Of a DNA stretch of 64,000 nt, positions 28,538-37,483 are shown in pieces. Each line of letters begins with the position of its first letter. Within the stretch, counting starts at the first letter, position 1. The DNA is from Bacteroidota bacterium (GTDB taxonomy: Bacteria > Bacteroidota > Rhodothermia > Rhodothermales > UBA10348): assembly GCA_029262855.1 (NCBI GenBank), contig JAJCYP010000046.1, positions 42,385-106,384 of the forward strand, written 5' to 3'. The position numbers and the translations under genes are program-made. The notes beneath the pieces are model-generated. The model did no database searches. It saw only the letters and a list, made by a program, of their open reading frames with translations, and was not told the origin of the DNA.

Positions 28538-28681
28538 TTGGTTTGTAAAGGCGGTGTAAAAGGAAAGGTACAGGCGCCCGGCAAAGGAATCCTGTCAGCC
28601 TTTCGTGCGTTCTAGCGAAAATTCGCTGGCTGCGTGATTCCGCCGCAACCGGTTCCTTATTTATCCATTCCACCGCTTGCC

Positions 28682-30736
28682 ATGGCTTTCGATAACCTGA
28701 AGCTGAAAAACGTCTCCTCCCGCGATAAAGACATGATCCGGGACATTGAGACCATGATGGGTCCCGAGCCATCCACGATGGGCTTCGCGAAGAACATCTT
28801 CTGGGGGCGTTTTCAAGAGGAGTACGTATTTCCGTACCCCGTCTCAAGCCAGGAGGAGACGGCCAAGTGCGACGCCCTGCTTGAGCGGCTGGAGGATTAC
28901 CTGAAGAACGAGCACCCCGCGGTCCTCATCGATCAGGAGGAATACATCCCGGAATGGGCCATCAAACGCCTCTTCGAGGTGGGGGTGATGGGCATGACGG
29001 TGCCCGAGGCCTATGGCGGTCTGGGTCTGGGTATTTCCAGCTACAACCGGGTGCTGGAGATGATCGGAAGCTATTGCGGGTCCACGTCGGTCATGGTCTC
29101 TGCACACCAGTCGATCGGGTGCAAGGCCATCATGCTCTTCGGGTCAGAAGAGCAGAAGACCCGTTTCCTCCCGAAAGTTGCCAGTGAGTACCTCTCGGCA
29201 TTTTGTCTGTCGGAGCCCCAGGTCGGATCGGACGCAGCGGGGCAGGAAACCCGCTGTGTGAAGTCTCAGGATGGCACATACTTCATCCTCAACGGTGAAA
29301 AGAAATGGAGCACTTCGGGCGCGCTCAGCGGGATGTTTACCGTGATGGCCAAGCAGCGGATGGTTGACTCGAAGACCGGCAAGGAGGCCGACAAGGTCTC
29401 GGCGCTGATCTGTACGCCGGATATGGAGGGGGTCGAGATCTTCGAGAAGAACCGCAGCAAGTCCTGCATCCGCGGTACCTGGCAGGCCCGGATTCGCCTC
29501 ACGAACGTGAAGGTGCCCATAGCCAACTTGCTCCATCATGAGGGTCGCGGGCTGAACGTCGCGCTGACCTGCCTGAACTTTGGCCGCTGTACGCTCTCAG
29601 CGGGCATCACCGGTGCCGCAAAGCGGGCACGCGATCAGGCTACCAAATGGGTTCAGACCCGGTACCAGTTCGAGCGGCCGCTCGCTGACTTCGAGCTTGT
29701 TCAGCAGCGCATCGCCCGCATGCATGCGTTCACGTTCAGCCTGGACGCCATGCTCTACATGATGACCGGTATGCTGGATCGGCATGACAAGGACATCATG
29801 GTCGAGACCGCCATCACCAAGGTCTTCTCGTCCCAGATCGGCTGGGAGGTGATTGATGATGCCATGCAGATCATGGGAGGCGAAGCCTTCGTGACCGAGA
29901 ACGAGATCGAGCGAATCTGGCGCGACAACCGAATCCACCGCGTCGTCGAGGGTTCGAATGAAGTGATGCAGCCGTTCATTTTTGCGTACGGGGGGAAGCA
30001 GCTTGCCGAACAGATGATCGGCATCCAGGAGGCGCTGGGCTGGGACTCAGACGAGTCGCTGGCGGAAAACTTTGGTCGCATTTTCGCCAATTCGTCTAAC
30101 GTAAAGCTCCTGGGACGCGCCGTTCCCCTGGCGCTGCAGCTGTTCCTGGGCATCAAGCCTTCCGCCCCTTCCGTTACCCGGGCTCATCCCTCTCTGGATG
30201 CCTACTCCAATAGATTGACCCGCCTGGTGCAGGACCATTCGCACTTCTTCAAGATGGCCTCGAAATGGTACAGGGAAGAAATCATAACCCGGCAGATGGT
30301 GCAGGCGCGGGTTGCGGACAACGCCATCTACCTGTTCGCTCTCGCCGCGTCACTTTCCAAGATGGACCACCTCATTCGGTCCGGTGCCAGCGGCGTGGAA
30401 TTCGACATGCAGGAGACTGCCTTCCGCCACGCGTTTGATCTGTTTGAGCTCAGGATTCAGAACAGCATCATCGAACTGACCGAAAATGCTGATGAGTCGA
30501 TGTTCGACGCGGCTGCCATGGCCCGCCGGTACAACGACAGTCTCCCCAATGCCGACTTCTATATCCACGAGTCCTCGCCGATTGCGGCCGGAACGGGCAA
30601 GCCGGTCCAGACAGACCACATCAAGCAGTTCCCTGGAGACGACATGGTGACACCCTCAGGCGACGGGCATCAGGGCACGCCAAGCGTGAAGCCCTCGGGC
30701 AAACGCAAGGGGAGTCCGGCCGCCGGGAAGGCCTGA
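28682..30736 (+). CDS. Acyl-CoA dehydrogenase, long form with C-terminal extension
   Basis: A 684-residue flavoprotein of the acyl-CoA dehydrogenase family, oxidising acyl-CoA at alpha-beta for beta-oxidation. The order is an N-terminal helical domain, FAD-binding beta region (FCLSEPQVGSDAAG, KKWSTSG), C-terminal helical domain with the RIHRVVEGSNEV motif (Glu423, the usual catalytic base), and an extra C-terminal domain about 470-640 as in VLCAD/ACAD9-type enzymes. The last about 35 residues are Pro/Gly/Lys-rich (SGKRKGSPAAGKA). An in-frame GTG at 28634 adds 16 residues; the ATG at 28682 is preferred. It is divergent from pyrF and convergent with the deaminase gene. Confidence 0.9.
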   Translation: MAFDNLKLKNVSSRDKDMIRDIETMMGPEPSTMGFAKNIFWGRFQEEYVFPYPVSSQEETAKCDALLERLEDYLKNEHPAVLIDQEEYIPEWAIKRLFEVGVMGMTVPEAYGGLGLGISSYNRVLEMIGSYCGSTSVMVSAHQSIGCKAIMLFGSEEQKTRFLPKVASEYLSAFCLSEPQVGSDAAGQETRCVKSQDGTYFILNGEKKWSTSGALSGMFTVMAKQRMVDSKTGKEADKVSALICTPDMEGVEIFEKNRSKSCIRGTWQARIRLTNVKVPIANLLHHEGRGLNVALTCLNFGRCTLSAGITGAAKRARDQATKWVQTRYQFERPLADFELVQQRIARMHAFTFSLDAMLYMMTGMLDRHDKDIMVETAITKVFSSQIGWEVIDDAMQIMGGEAFVTENEIERIWRDNRIHRVVEGSNEVMQPFIFAYGGKQLAEQMIGIQEALGWDSDESLAENFGRIFANSSNVKLLGRAVPLALQLFLGIKPSAPSVTRAHPSLDAYSNRLTRLVQDHSHFFKMASKWYREEIITRQMVQARVADNAIYLFALAASLSKMDHLIRSGASGVEFDMQETAFRHAFDLFELRIQNSIIELTENADESMFDAAAMARRYNDSLPNADFYIHESSPIAAGTGKPVQTDHIKQFPGDDMVTPSGDGHQGTPSVKPSGKRKGSPAAGKA

Positions 30737-30799
30737 GGTCAGTGACTCCCGGGTTGCCGTGACCGCGACCGCGACTGCCGCCGAATCGGACAACCGGCC

Positions 30800-31237
30800 C
30801 TATTCCCCGATATCCTCGCCCCAAAGCGCGGGATTCGACGAAATGAAAGCCTCCATGAGGCTGACGCACTCCTGGTCGTCCACCACGACCACGTCCACAC
30901 CGCGTGATCGCACGTAGTCCTCCGGCCCACGGAAGGTCCGGTTTTCTCCGACTACGACGCGCGGGATCCCATAGAGCAGGATGGCCCCGCTGCACATGTC
31001 GCAGGGGGAGAGCGTGGAGTAGAGGGTAGCCCGGCGATAGGTGCTGGCCGGGAGTCGGCCCGCGTTCTCCAGGCAATCCATTTCGGCGTGGAGAACTGGG
31101 CTGCCCTTCTGGATGCGCTGATTGTGGCCCCGCGCCACTATCTCACCGTCGACCACCAATACGGACCCAATCGGTATCCCGCCGGCCTCGAGTCCCTTTC
31201 GGGCTTCCTTGATGGCCTCGTCCAGAAAGTGGTTCAC
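30800..31237 (-). CDS. Cytosine deaminase of the yeast FCY1 type
   Basis: A 145-residue deaminase with zinc ligands His50 (in LHAEMD, with catalytic Glu52) and Cys79/Cys82 (SPCDMCSG). The residues TLSPCDMCSGAILLYGIP, then VVVGENRTF, and the C-terminal LWGEDIGE closely resemble yeast cytosine deaminase (FCY1, which ends in WFEDIGE), better than they resemble tRNA adenosine deaminase TadA. Predicted reaction is cytosine to uracil in pyrimidine salvage. A bacterial guanine or other base deaminase cannot be fully excluded. It is 47 bases after the DUF1501 gene on the same strand. Confidence 0.85.
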   Translation of the reverse strand: MNHFLDEAIKEARKGLEAGGIPIGSVLVVDGEIVARGHNQRIQKGSPVLHAEMDCLENAGRLPASTYRRATLYSTLSPCDMCSGAILLYGIPRVVVGENRTFRGPEDYVRSRGVDVVVVDDQECVSLMEAFISSNPALWGEDIGE

Positions 31238-31284
31238 GGAGGTTTCCGCGTCCAGCGGCGTCTAGCGGAGAGCAAGCGGCGGTT

Positions 31285-32904
31285 CTACCGGGAAACGATC
31301 AGGCTCGATGTGGCAGCGCGTCCCCCGGCGGTGATTCGGGTAAGATAGTTTCCCGGAGTGAGGCTGCTGGTATCCAGCCGAATGGAGGCCGAACCGGCAG
31401 CACGGTGACCGAGATCGACCAATTGTACCCGGCGACCCAGCATGTCAAATACCTCAAGGCGTGCCTGAGACGACTGCGCCATCGAAAACGAGAGATCGAC
31501 GTAGTCGCGGGCAGGGTTGGGGTAAGGCTGGGCCAGTGTGACCGAGCCAGGGATGTCCGGTGCATCGCCGATCCCCGTGCCCACCCCGCTTTCAAACAGG
31601 TCCAAACCGGGGAAGGAAGCTCCCAGAATCCCGGCGGTCGTGCCGGCTCCGAGACCAAACCAGGTGTTCAGCACCGTCGAGTAGACGGACCGGAAGTCGG
31701 TTCCGAAGCTGAGGTTGCCGTTGACCAGGTTGGCCAGATCAGGCTCGGAGCCCGACAGGCCGCCCTTGACAGAAGGCCCAAAAAGGAATAGGGGCGCCGC
31801 GGTGCCGTGATCCGTTCCGGCGGACCCGTTCTGGCCGACCCTGCGGCCGAATTCGCTGAACGACATCACAAGCGTCCGGTCTGCCCAGCCATCGGCGGAG
31901 AGGTCTGCCATGAAGGAGGTTACGGCCTCGGAGACGTACCGAAGCAGGGTGGCGTGCGTGTTGGCCTGTCCGGCGTGGGTGTCGAAACCGCCAAGAGACA
32001 CATGATAGATCCGGGAGCCAAGCCCGCCCCGAATCAGGCGGGCGACGGCCGAGAGCTGCTCGGCGAGCGGGTTCGGAGCGGTGTACTCGGCCTGATTGGT
32101 GCCCGCATCCGACGCCGTCTGAATGGCCTCGGCGAAGAAGAAGGAATCATTGGCAACTGACCGGAGGAAGGCCATTTCGCCTCCCAGCCTGGACGACGGC
32201 AGGCCCTCGAGGGAGTACAGTTCGGCAGTCGCCGCAAGGCGGTCGAAAAGAGCCATGCTCTGTACGGACATGCCCATCTGCGATGCCGGACCCTGAAACA
32301 TGAGTGGCGCTCCACCCCCCAATTGAACCGCAAGTGGATACGAGGTGGGTGCCTCTCCGTACTCCGGAAACTCGGAGTCGAGGTACCGGCCGGCCCAGCC
32401 CGTGTCAGGGACCTGCGTGCCGTCCCCGGCAGTCATCCAGATATCCGTGGATCGAAAATGAGAGAGGTCGGCCTCGGGGTATCCCACGGTGTGGACGATT
32501 CCCATGTTGCCCTCCGCAAACATGGAGGCGAGACCCTGCATGTCCGGGTGTAGGCCATAGTCGTCCGAAATAGCCAGACTGTTCTGGATGGCCAGCGAAG
32601 GACGCCCATTGAAGTAGAGGTCATTCCTGTACGGGACGACGGTGTTGAGTCCGTCATTGCCACCTGACAGCTGGAGAATAACCAGGACGCGGTCGGTCTC
32701 GACGGACGCCAACTCCTGCAGCATGCTGGTCCGGGCAAAACTTCGAACCGGCAAGCCGGACAGCGCGATCGTGCCGGCCCCGGCGGTCAGGCCAACATTG
32801 GCCAGGAAATCGCGCCTCGACCAGGTGTGATGATCGTGGGCATGTGCCCGGCCGTCTGCGAGGCGGCTTCCGCGGCGCCCGGGGTTGTGATCTGAGTGAC
32901 ACAT
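31285..32904 (-). CDS. DUF1501 protein with Tat signal and T9SS sorting domain
   Basis: A 539-residue protein of the DUF1501 family. The N terminus has a twin-arginine motif (SRRDFLANVG) followed by a hydrophobic stretch. The core is typical: VLVILQLSGGNDGLNTVVPY, HPDMQGLASMFAEGNMGIVH, SHFRSTDIW, GGFDTHAGQ and a DHGTAAPLFLFGP segment, probably a sulfatase/alkaline-phosphatase-like fold. Residues about 455-539 form a type IX C-terminal sorting domain (LAQPYPNPARDYVDLSF, LEVFDMLGRRV, LTPGNYLTRI). It is therefore predicted to be exported to the cell surface. It is eight bases downstream of a DUF1800 gene, the usual partner of DUF1501. Confidence 0.9.
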   Translation of the reverse strand: MCHSDHNPGRRGSRLADGRAHAHDHHTWSRRDFLANVGLTAGAGTIALSGLPVRSFARTSMLQELASVETDRVLVILQLSGGNDGLNTVVPYRNDLYFNGRPSLAIQNSLAISDDYGLHPDMQGLASMFAEGNMGIVHTVGYPEADLSHFRSTDIWMTAGDGTQVPDTGWAGRYLDSEFPEYGEAPTSYPLAVQLGGGAPLMFQGPASQMGMSVQSMALFDRLAATAELYSLEGLPSSRLGGEMAFLRSVANDSFFFAEAIQTASDAGTNQAEYTAPNPLAEQLSAVARLIRGGLGSRIYHVSLGGFDTHAGQANTHATLLRYVSEAVTSFMADLSADGWADRTLVMSFSEFGRRVGQNGSAGTDHGTAAPLFLFGPSVKGGLSGSEPDLANLVNGNLSFGTDFRSVYSTVLNTWFGLGAGTTAGILGASFPGLDLFESGVGTGIGDAPDIPGSVTLAQPYPNPARDYVDLSFSMAQSSQARLEVFDMLGRRVQLVDLGHRAAGSASIRLDTSSLTPGNYLTRITAGGRAATSSLIVSR

Positions 32905-32912
32905 GGGCTACC

Positions 32913-34577
32913 TCACGCGAGCTGATGTTCGGGATACTGCGAGACCTGGCGCACAAAAGAAGTAAGTCGCTCGTTGGCTCCTGGTACGTATGGAGACCAT
33001 TCGTACCAGGGTTGTCCTCCGAGAAACATCTTTGCCAGGTTCCGGACGTGAGGGGGGGCATCGTTTACCCAGGCCGGGACCGGGAAATTGACGAGATCAC
33101 CGCCGAAGTCATCGGTGATTTCAGGGATGTCGAGCAGTTCCACGGGTGCGGGGATCAGGTGCTCGACAATGCGAACAGGCAGCCTGAATGCCGCCTCGGT
33201 GTCGCTGGCGTCATGCAGCAACTCCGCCAGCGGGACAAGATCCACATCGGTCCCGCCCTGCCCAGACATGAGGGCATCGGCGACAAACCAGCGGAAGGGC
33301 AGCGTGGTGGTGTTGATCCAGTCGTGGTGACCGGGCCAGCCCGCGACGTTTGGCGGGTCCAGCAGGGACTGCCCGTTGAGTCTCGCCGTTCGCTGCAGCA
33401 CACTCAGTGTTTGCGGCGTCGGCTGGACGGCGGTCTCCACCGTGAGGGCTATCGCGTGCTCGACGGGAGCCTTGATCTGGGCACCATGGCCCTCCGGATC
33501 GTGAAAGTGTGCGCTCGCCATGAGGGCCCGAATCACGGGCGCCAGTTCGAAGTCCGAGGCCATCAAGAGAGCGGCCATCTCCGATACCAGGGTCTCGTCG
33601 GCCTCGGCATACACCAGCGATTCGTAGAGATGCCGGCAGACAAAGTGGGCGATGGCCTCGCCGCGCTGCTCGAACAGCAGATCAATCACGCTGTCGTAGC
33701 CGAACGATCCGGTCTGGCCAAAAATGGTCTTTTCCCCGGCATCGTGGCGGCTCTGGATAAAGACGGCCTCCAACGTGGTCCCGGAGACCAGCCAGCCGGT
33801 AAGGGCACGCGCAAGCTCCCGAATGTCGTCCTCGGTGTAGTTGGCCGAGCCATCCGGTGCTGTCTGACCCATGGTGAACAGTTCCAGCAGTTCTCGGGCA
33901 TAGTTCTCGTTCGGGGCCCCGGCCTCATTCTGGATGCCGTTCAGATAGATGAGCATCGCCGGGTCTTTGCCCACGGCGTATACGAAGTCTTTCAGGTTGC
34001 CCAGCGCGTACGTCCGGAGCATCTGCACGTAGCGGAAGGCGAACACGGCATACCGGTAGGTCGAGACACCGGTAACGAAGTGGTTGTGCCAGACCAAGGC
34101 CATGCGCTCCCTCAGGCCCTCCGTGCGCATCCGGGCCATCCAATCCAGTCGAAACTCGAGCAACCACTCGTTGCTCAAATCCCGATAGGCGCGACGCTCA
34201 TCCTGCGTTGAGCCACGCCCGGGAATGGGTTCATTGGCCCAACTGGGCGGGTCGGGAAGCGGTGACGCCAGGGCAAAATCCACGAGAGAGTCGGCCATTT
34301 CCTGGGCCGTCCTTCCGACCCAGATATCCATCGCGCCCGGTGCGGCGCCGAAGGTGCACCGGCGCAGCACGTGCTTGACCTCGGCTTCGGCAAGGACGGT
34401 GGCGTGCGCCTCGAGCCCCGCGGCAATTCCCAATGGCGCACCCCGCTTCCGGCTTTTGGGCCTGGGTTCGGGGGCGACCGGCGTTGATCCGAGCACGAAG
34501 CCCAGTTCGTCGGTCATCGGTGGAGCGTTCGTTTCGCCCGCAGCGACCCCGAGGCCCAGGAACGATCGTCTGTGCAT
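32913..34577 (-). CDS. DUF1800 family protein
   Basis: A 554-residue DUF1800 protein, with the family pattern VKHVLRRCTFGAAPGAMDIW, ERMALVWHNHFVTG, NENYARELLELFTMGQ, YTEDDIRELARALTGW and FVCRHLYESLVYA. The function is unknown, but the family is usually encoded beside DUF1501. The N terminus MHRRSFLGLGVAAGE resembles a Tat motif (RRSFLG) but lacks a clear hydrophobic core after it, so export is uncertain. The upstream ATG at 34583 is two residues earlier. It begins 128 bases after the serS stop and ends eight bases before the DUF1501 start. Confidence 0.85.
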   Translation of the reverse strand: MHRRSFLGLGVAAGETNAPPMTDELGFVLGSTPVAPEPRPKSRKRGAPLGIAAGLEAHATVLAEAEVKHVLRRCTFGAAPGAMDIWVGRTAQEMADSLVDFALASPLPDPPSWANEPIPGRGSTQDERRAYRDLSNEWLLEFRLDWMARMRTEGLRERMALVWHNHFVTGVSTYRYAVFAFRYVQMLRTYALGNLKDFVYAVGKDPAMLIYLNGIQNEAGAPNENYARELLELFTMGQTAPDGSANYTEDDIRELARALTGWLVSGTTLEAVFIQSRHDAGEKTIFGQTGSFGYDSVIDLLFEQRGEAIAHFVCRHLYESLVYAEADETLVSEMAALLMASDFELAPVIRALMASAHFHDPEGHGAQIKAPVEHAIALTVETAVQPTPQTLSVLQRTARLNGQSLLDPPNVAGWPGHHDWINTTTLPFRWFVADALMSGQGGTDVDLVPLAELLHDASDTEAAFRLPVRIVEHLIPAPVELLDIPEITDDFGGDLVNFPVPAWVNDAPPHVRNLAKMFLGGQPWYEWSPYVPGANERLTSFVRQVSQYPEHQLA

Positions 34578-34705
34578 ACCCATGGTGTGTTGTTATCCGT
34601 TCACGTGGACTACACACCGCAGACAGGAATACCCCCAAGGGGTTCCGAAATCCGAGCGAGCTGGTCCCGCTGTTGCCCGGGCGGCGCCCACATTGACCCG
34701 GCGGT

Positions 34706-35983
34706 CTACCCGATTCGATCGAAACCGGTATACCGTAGCAAAATCTCAGGGATGAGAATGCTGCCGTCCTCCTGCTGGTACAGCTCAATCAGGCTGGCCA
34801 TGATCCTGGGCAGGGCCAGGGCGCTCCCGTTGAGGGTATGTACGAATTGCGGTTTTCCACCGTCAGCGGCGCGATAGCGGATGTTCATTCGACGCGCCTG
34901 GAAGTCCTCGAAATTCGAGACCGAGGATACTTCAAGCCAGCGCTTTTGGCCGGCACTCCAAACCTCAAGGTCAAGGGTCTTGGACTGTGTGAACCCCATG
35001 TCTCCGGTGCACAGAAGGAGGCGCCGGTAGGGAAGTCCGAGGCGCTTCAGCAGACCCTCAGCGTGATCGCACATCCGGGTTAGGGCGTCGTAGCTGGTGT
35101 CAGGATGGACCAGCTGGACAATCTCCACCTTGTCGAACTGATGAAGGCGGTTCAGTCCCCGAACGTCCTTGCCGTACGATCCGGCCTCGCGCCTGAAGCA
35201 AGGCGTGTAGGCGGCATAGCGCACCGGAAGGTCAGACTCCTGCAGAATCTCCTCGCGGCGGTAATTGGTGACGGGTACCTCGGCCGTCGGGATCATGTAG
35301 AGTTCGTCCCGCGGGACCTCGTACATCTGGGCTTCCTTGTCGGGCAGTGCGCCCGTCCCGGTGGCGCTGTCGGTATTGACCACAATCGGGGGCTGAACCT
35401 CCGTGTAGCCCGCCTCGTCCGCCGAGTCCAGAAAGAACTGGATCAGCGCACGCTGAAGCCTGGCACCCTTGCCCAAATAGAACGGGAATCCCGCTCCGGC
35501 CACCTTGGCTCCGCGGTCGAAGTCCACCAGGCCATGCTTTTCGGTCAGCTCCCAATGGGGAAGTGGCGTGAAGTCGAACGATGGGAGAACGTCCGCCTGG
35601 TAGGGCACGGCGTTGTCGGGCGGACCCGCGCCCTCGGGCACCGACTCATGCGGTGGATTGGGGATCTCGAGCATCAGTCGCCGAACCCGCTCATCCAACT
35701 CTTTGGAGGCCTCTTCCTTGACCTTCAGTTGCTCCTTCAGCGCTGCGTTGGCGGCGATCTGTGCCTGCGCCTCATCCCTGCGGCCGGCCTTCATGAGCCC
35801 ACCGATGGCCCTGGCGGCAGCGTTGGCTTCTTCCTGCAGTGCCTGTGCCTGGGTCACCAGCAGGCGTCGTTCCCGGTCCGCCTTGACGAGCGCATCCACA
35901 GTGGCCTCGTCACCGTTTCGCTTGAGCCGGATTCCTCTCTTGAGGTGTTCCGGGCGCTCTCTCAGGACTGCAATGTCGATCAT
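34706..35983 (-). CDS. serS: Seryl-tRNA synthetase
   Basis: A 425-residue class II synthetase charging tRNA-Ser. An N-terminal long antiparallel coiled coil (about 25-100, VKADRERRLLVTQAQALQEE) binds the tRNA variable arm. The catalytic domain has motif 2 (FRREAGSYGKDVRGLNRLHQF) cut here to its core RREAGSYGKDVRG, then KVEIVQ and motif 3 LNGSALALPRIMASLIE near the C terminus. Length and N terminus MIDIAVLRERPEHLK are standard. It lies 12 bases downstream of rfbD. Confidence 0.97.
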   Translation of the reverse strand: MIDIAVLRERPEHLKRGIRLKRNGDEATVDALVKADRERRLLVTQAQALQEEANAAARAIGGLMKAGRRDEAQAQIAANAALKEQLKVKEEASKELDERVRRLMLEIPNPPHESVPEGAGPPDNAVPYQADVLPSFDFTPLPHWELTEKHGLVDFDRGAKVAGAGFPFYLGKGARLQRALIQFFLDSADEAGYTEVQPPIVVNTDSATGTGALPDKEAQMYEVPRDELYMIPTAEVPVTNYRREEILQESDLPVRYAAYTPCFRREAGSYGKDVRGLNRLHQFDKVEIVQLVHPDTSYDALTRMCDHAEGLLKRLGLPYRRLLLCTGDMGFTQSKTLDLEVWSAGQKRWLEVSSVSNFEDFQARRMNIRYRAADGGKPQFVHTLNGSALALPRIMASLIELYQQEDGSILIPEILLRYTGFDRIG

Positions 35984-35995
35984 GGAAAAGTGGGA

Positions 35996-36898
35996 TCAGG
36001 CGGGAGACGCAGCCAGGATGGATTTGACAATCGACAGGCTCTCATCGAGCGGGGTCGGGCGGTAGCCCAACTCCGACTCGGCCTTCAGAATGAGGAAACC
36101 CGAGTTCAAGGGCCGTTCGGCGGCCGATTTCAGATCGGCCGTCCGGATCGGATCGATGAGGTCTTCGTCCAGGCCGAAGGTGCGCGCAATCCGGTGCGCA
36201 AACTCCAGAATGGTCAATTCCTCCCGGCCGGAGATGTGATAGGTACCCACCTTGCCAAAACGGACGAGTCGCTCTATGCCGCCAGCGAGGTCCCGGACAA
36301 AGGTTGGGGTTCGCAGTTGGTCTGTGACAACACGAATTCGGTTGCCGCCCGACAACTCCCGAACCACCCACCGGACGAAATCGCTGCGGGTCCCATGGGC
36401 ACCGTCGCCGAAGACCAGCACGGTTCGTGCGATAGACCAGGCATCCAGTCCGGCACCCCGGGCGGCATTCTCACCGGCCAGTTTCGACTTGCCGTAGAAA
36501 CTCAGGGGTTTGGGGCGGGCCGTTTCCCGGTACGGCCCGGACTTGCCATCAAAAACAAAGTCCGTGGAAACCTGAACCAGATGACTTCCGTGGATCAGGC
36601 AATTCCTGGCAAGGGTCTCGACCGCATCGACATTGACCTGCCAGCACCGGTCCTTGTCCGTTTCGCAGGCGTCAACCTGCGTCATCGCCGCACAATTGAC
36701 CACGACGTCCGGCGTGAAGTCCTCAAAGACCCGTTTCACCTCGGCCGAATTGGTGATGTCCAGGGCCTGATACCCGCCGGAATTTGTCTTCATCAGCGGA
36801 GCCTGCTGGCGTGCGGTAGCCAGCAGGTCATACTCCGGAAACTCGGAGAGCAGAGCCACCAACGTCTGGCCAAGCAGGCCGTTGGCGCCGGTGATCAT
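35996..36898 (-). CDS. rfbD: dTDP-4-dehydrorhamnose reductase-like NAD(P)-dependent sugar reductase
   Basis: A 300-residue short-chain dehydrogenase/reductase of the RmlD family, which would reduce dTDP-4-keto-rhamnose in surface-polysaccharide synthesis. Visible are the nucleotide loop TGANGLLGQ, VVNCAAMTQVDACE, STDFVFDGKSGPY and the catalytic Tyr135-xxx-Lys139 pair (YGKSK). The ATG at 36898 gives the normal family length; a GTG at 36982, nine bases after the upstream stop, adds 28 non-conserved residues. RmlA, B and C are not in the window, so it could be an RmlD-like reductase of another nucleotide sugar. Confidence 0.85.
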   Translation of the reverse strand: MITGANGLLGQTLVALLSEFPEYDLLATARQQAPLMKTNSGGYQALDITNSAEVKRVFEDFTPDVVVNCAAMTQVDACETDKDRCWQVNVDAVETLARNCLIHGSHLVQVSTDFVFDGKSGPYRETARPKPLSFYGKSKLAGENAARGAGLDAWSIARTVLVFGDGAHGTRSDFVRWVVRELSGGNRIRVVTDQLRTPTFVRDLAGGIERLVRFGKVGTYHISGREELTILEFAHRIARTFGLDEDLIDPIRTADLKSAAERPLNSGFLILKAESELGYRPTPLDESLSIVKSILAASPA

Positions 36899-36991
36899 GA
36901 TGCGTCGGTGGAGAATGGCGATTCGGCGCGGGCGGCCGCTTTGGTCTTCGAAAACGTGGTCGCCCCCAAACCGCTGGGTCACGACCCGGTT

Positions 36992-37483
36992 TCAGGGATA
37001 GATGCGAAAGCCGACGCCGGCGGCGGCATACGCCTCGCGCGAGGGTAGTAGCATAAGCCGCGGAGTCAGCTCCAGGTAGATCTCGACGCGTGCCTTGAAG
37101 AACCGGATGCCGACGGCGGAAGCGATCCCGGCCGAGGCCCGACCATCCCGAACCTCGCCGGCGAGGCCAGGCCCCAGATACACCGTCAGCGGGGAAGTCC
37201 TGAGCGGGAGTTCGTCAAGCAGGGCGGCCTGCGCGAAGGCGAATCCCTTGAAGTTGAGCGAAGCGGTCAGCACCACCGACTCGAACCGGCCGTCTGTACC
37301 CCGGGCAGGGTACCCCTTGATGCTGAAACCCGATAGTGGTCCAGCCTGAAGGCCGAAGCCGAGACGTCCCGGAGGATTCTGACTTTGCCGGGCCGCCGCG
37401 ATCTCCGTTGCGGACAAGGCAATCAGCAGGCATAGAACCAGCACGCTCCAGGCTGGCCTAGTCAGAGTTGGTCGGGTACTCAC
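36992..37483 (-). CDS. Small predicted outer-membrane beta-barrel protein
   Basis: A 163-residue protein with a signal peptide (SVLVLCLLIALSATEIAAA), then alternating beta strands (GRLGFGLQAGPLSGFSIKG, LTASLNFKGFAFAQAALL, GIASAVGIRFFKARVEIYLE) ending in YAAAGVGFRIYP, which looks like an 8-strand barrel. The GTG at 37483 gives a good signal peptide; an ATG at 37510 is alternative and either overlaps the thioesterase gene. The function is unknown. Confidence 0.65.
   Translation of the reverse strand: MSTRPTLTRPAWSVLVLCLLIALSATEIAAARQSQNPPGRLGFGLQAGPLSGFSIKGYPARGTDGRFESVVLTASLNFKGFAFAQAALLDELPLRTSPLTVYLGPGLAGEVRDGRASAGIASAVGIRFFKARVEIYLELTPRLMLLPSREAYAAAGVGFRIYP

Noticed and set aside
28614..28627. 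Inverted repeat AGCGAAAATTCGCT between pyrF and the acyl-CoA dehydrogenase gene as an operator
   Set aside because: A six-base arm pair of this kind is expected by chance in a gap of this size, and no second copy was found near other promoters; noted only in the pyrF entry.
30621..31076. Overlapping minus-strand frame beside the cytosine deaminase gene
   Set aside because: It is a different frame of the same region; the deaminase frame carries the zinc motifs and explains the sequence.
32844..34211. A 455-codon plus-strand frame opposite the DUF1800 gene
   Set aside because: DUF1800 motifs are clear on the minus strand; the opposite frame has no recognisable family.
35105..37048. A 647-codon plus-strand open frame opposite serS and rfbD
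   Set aside because: Same reason: serS and rfbD carry all their motifs on the minus strand, and the plus-strand product has no family resemblance.
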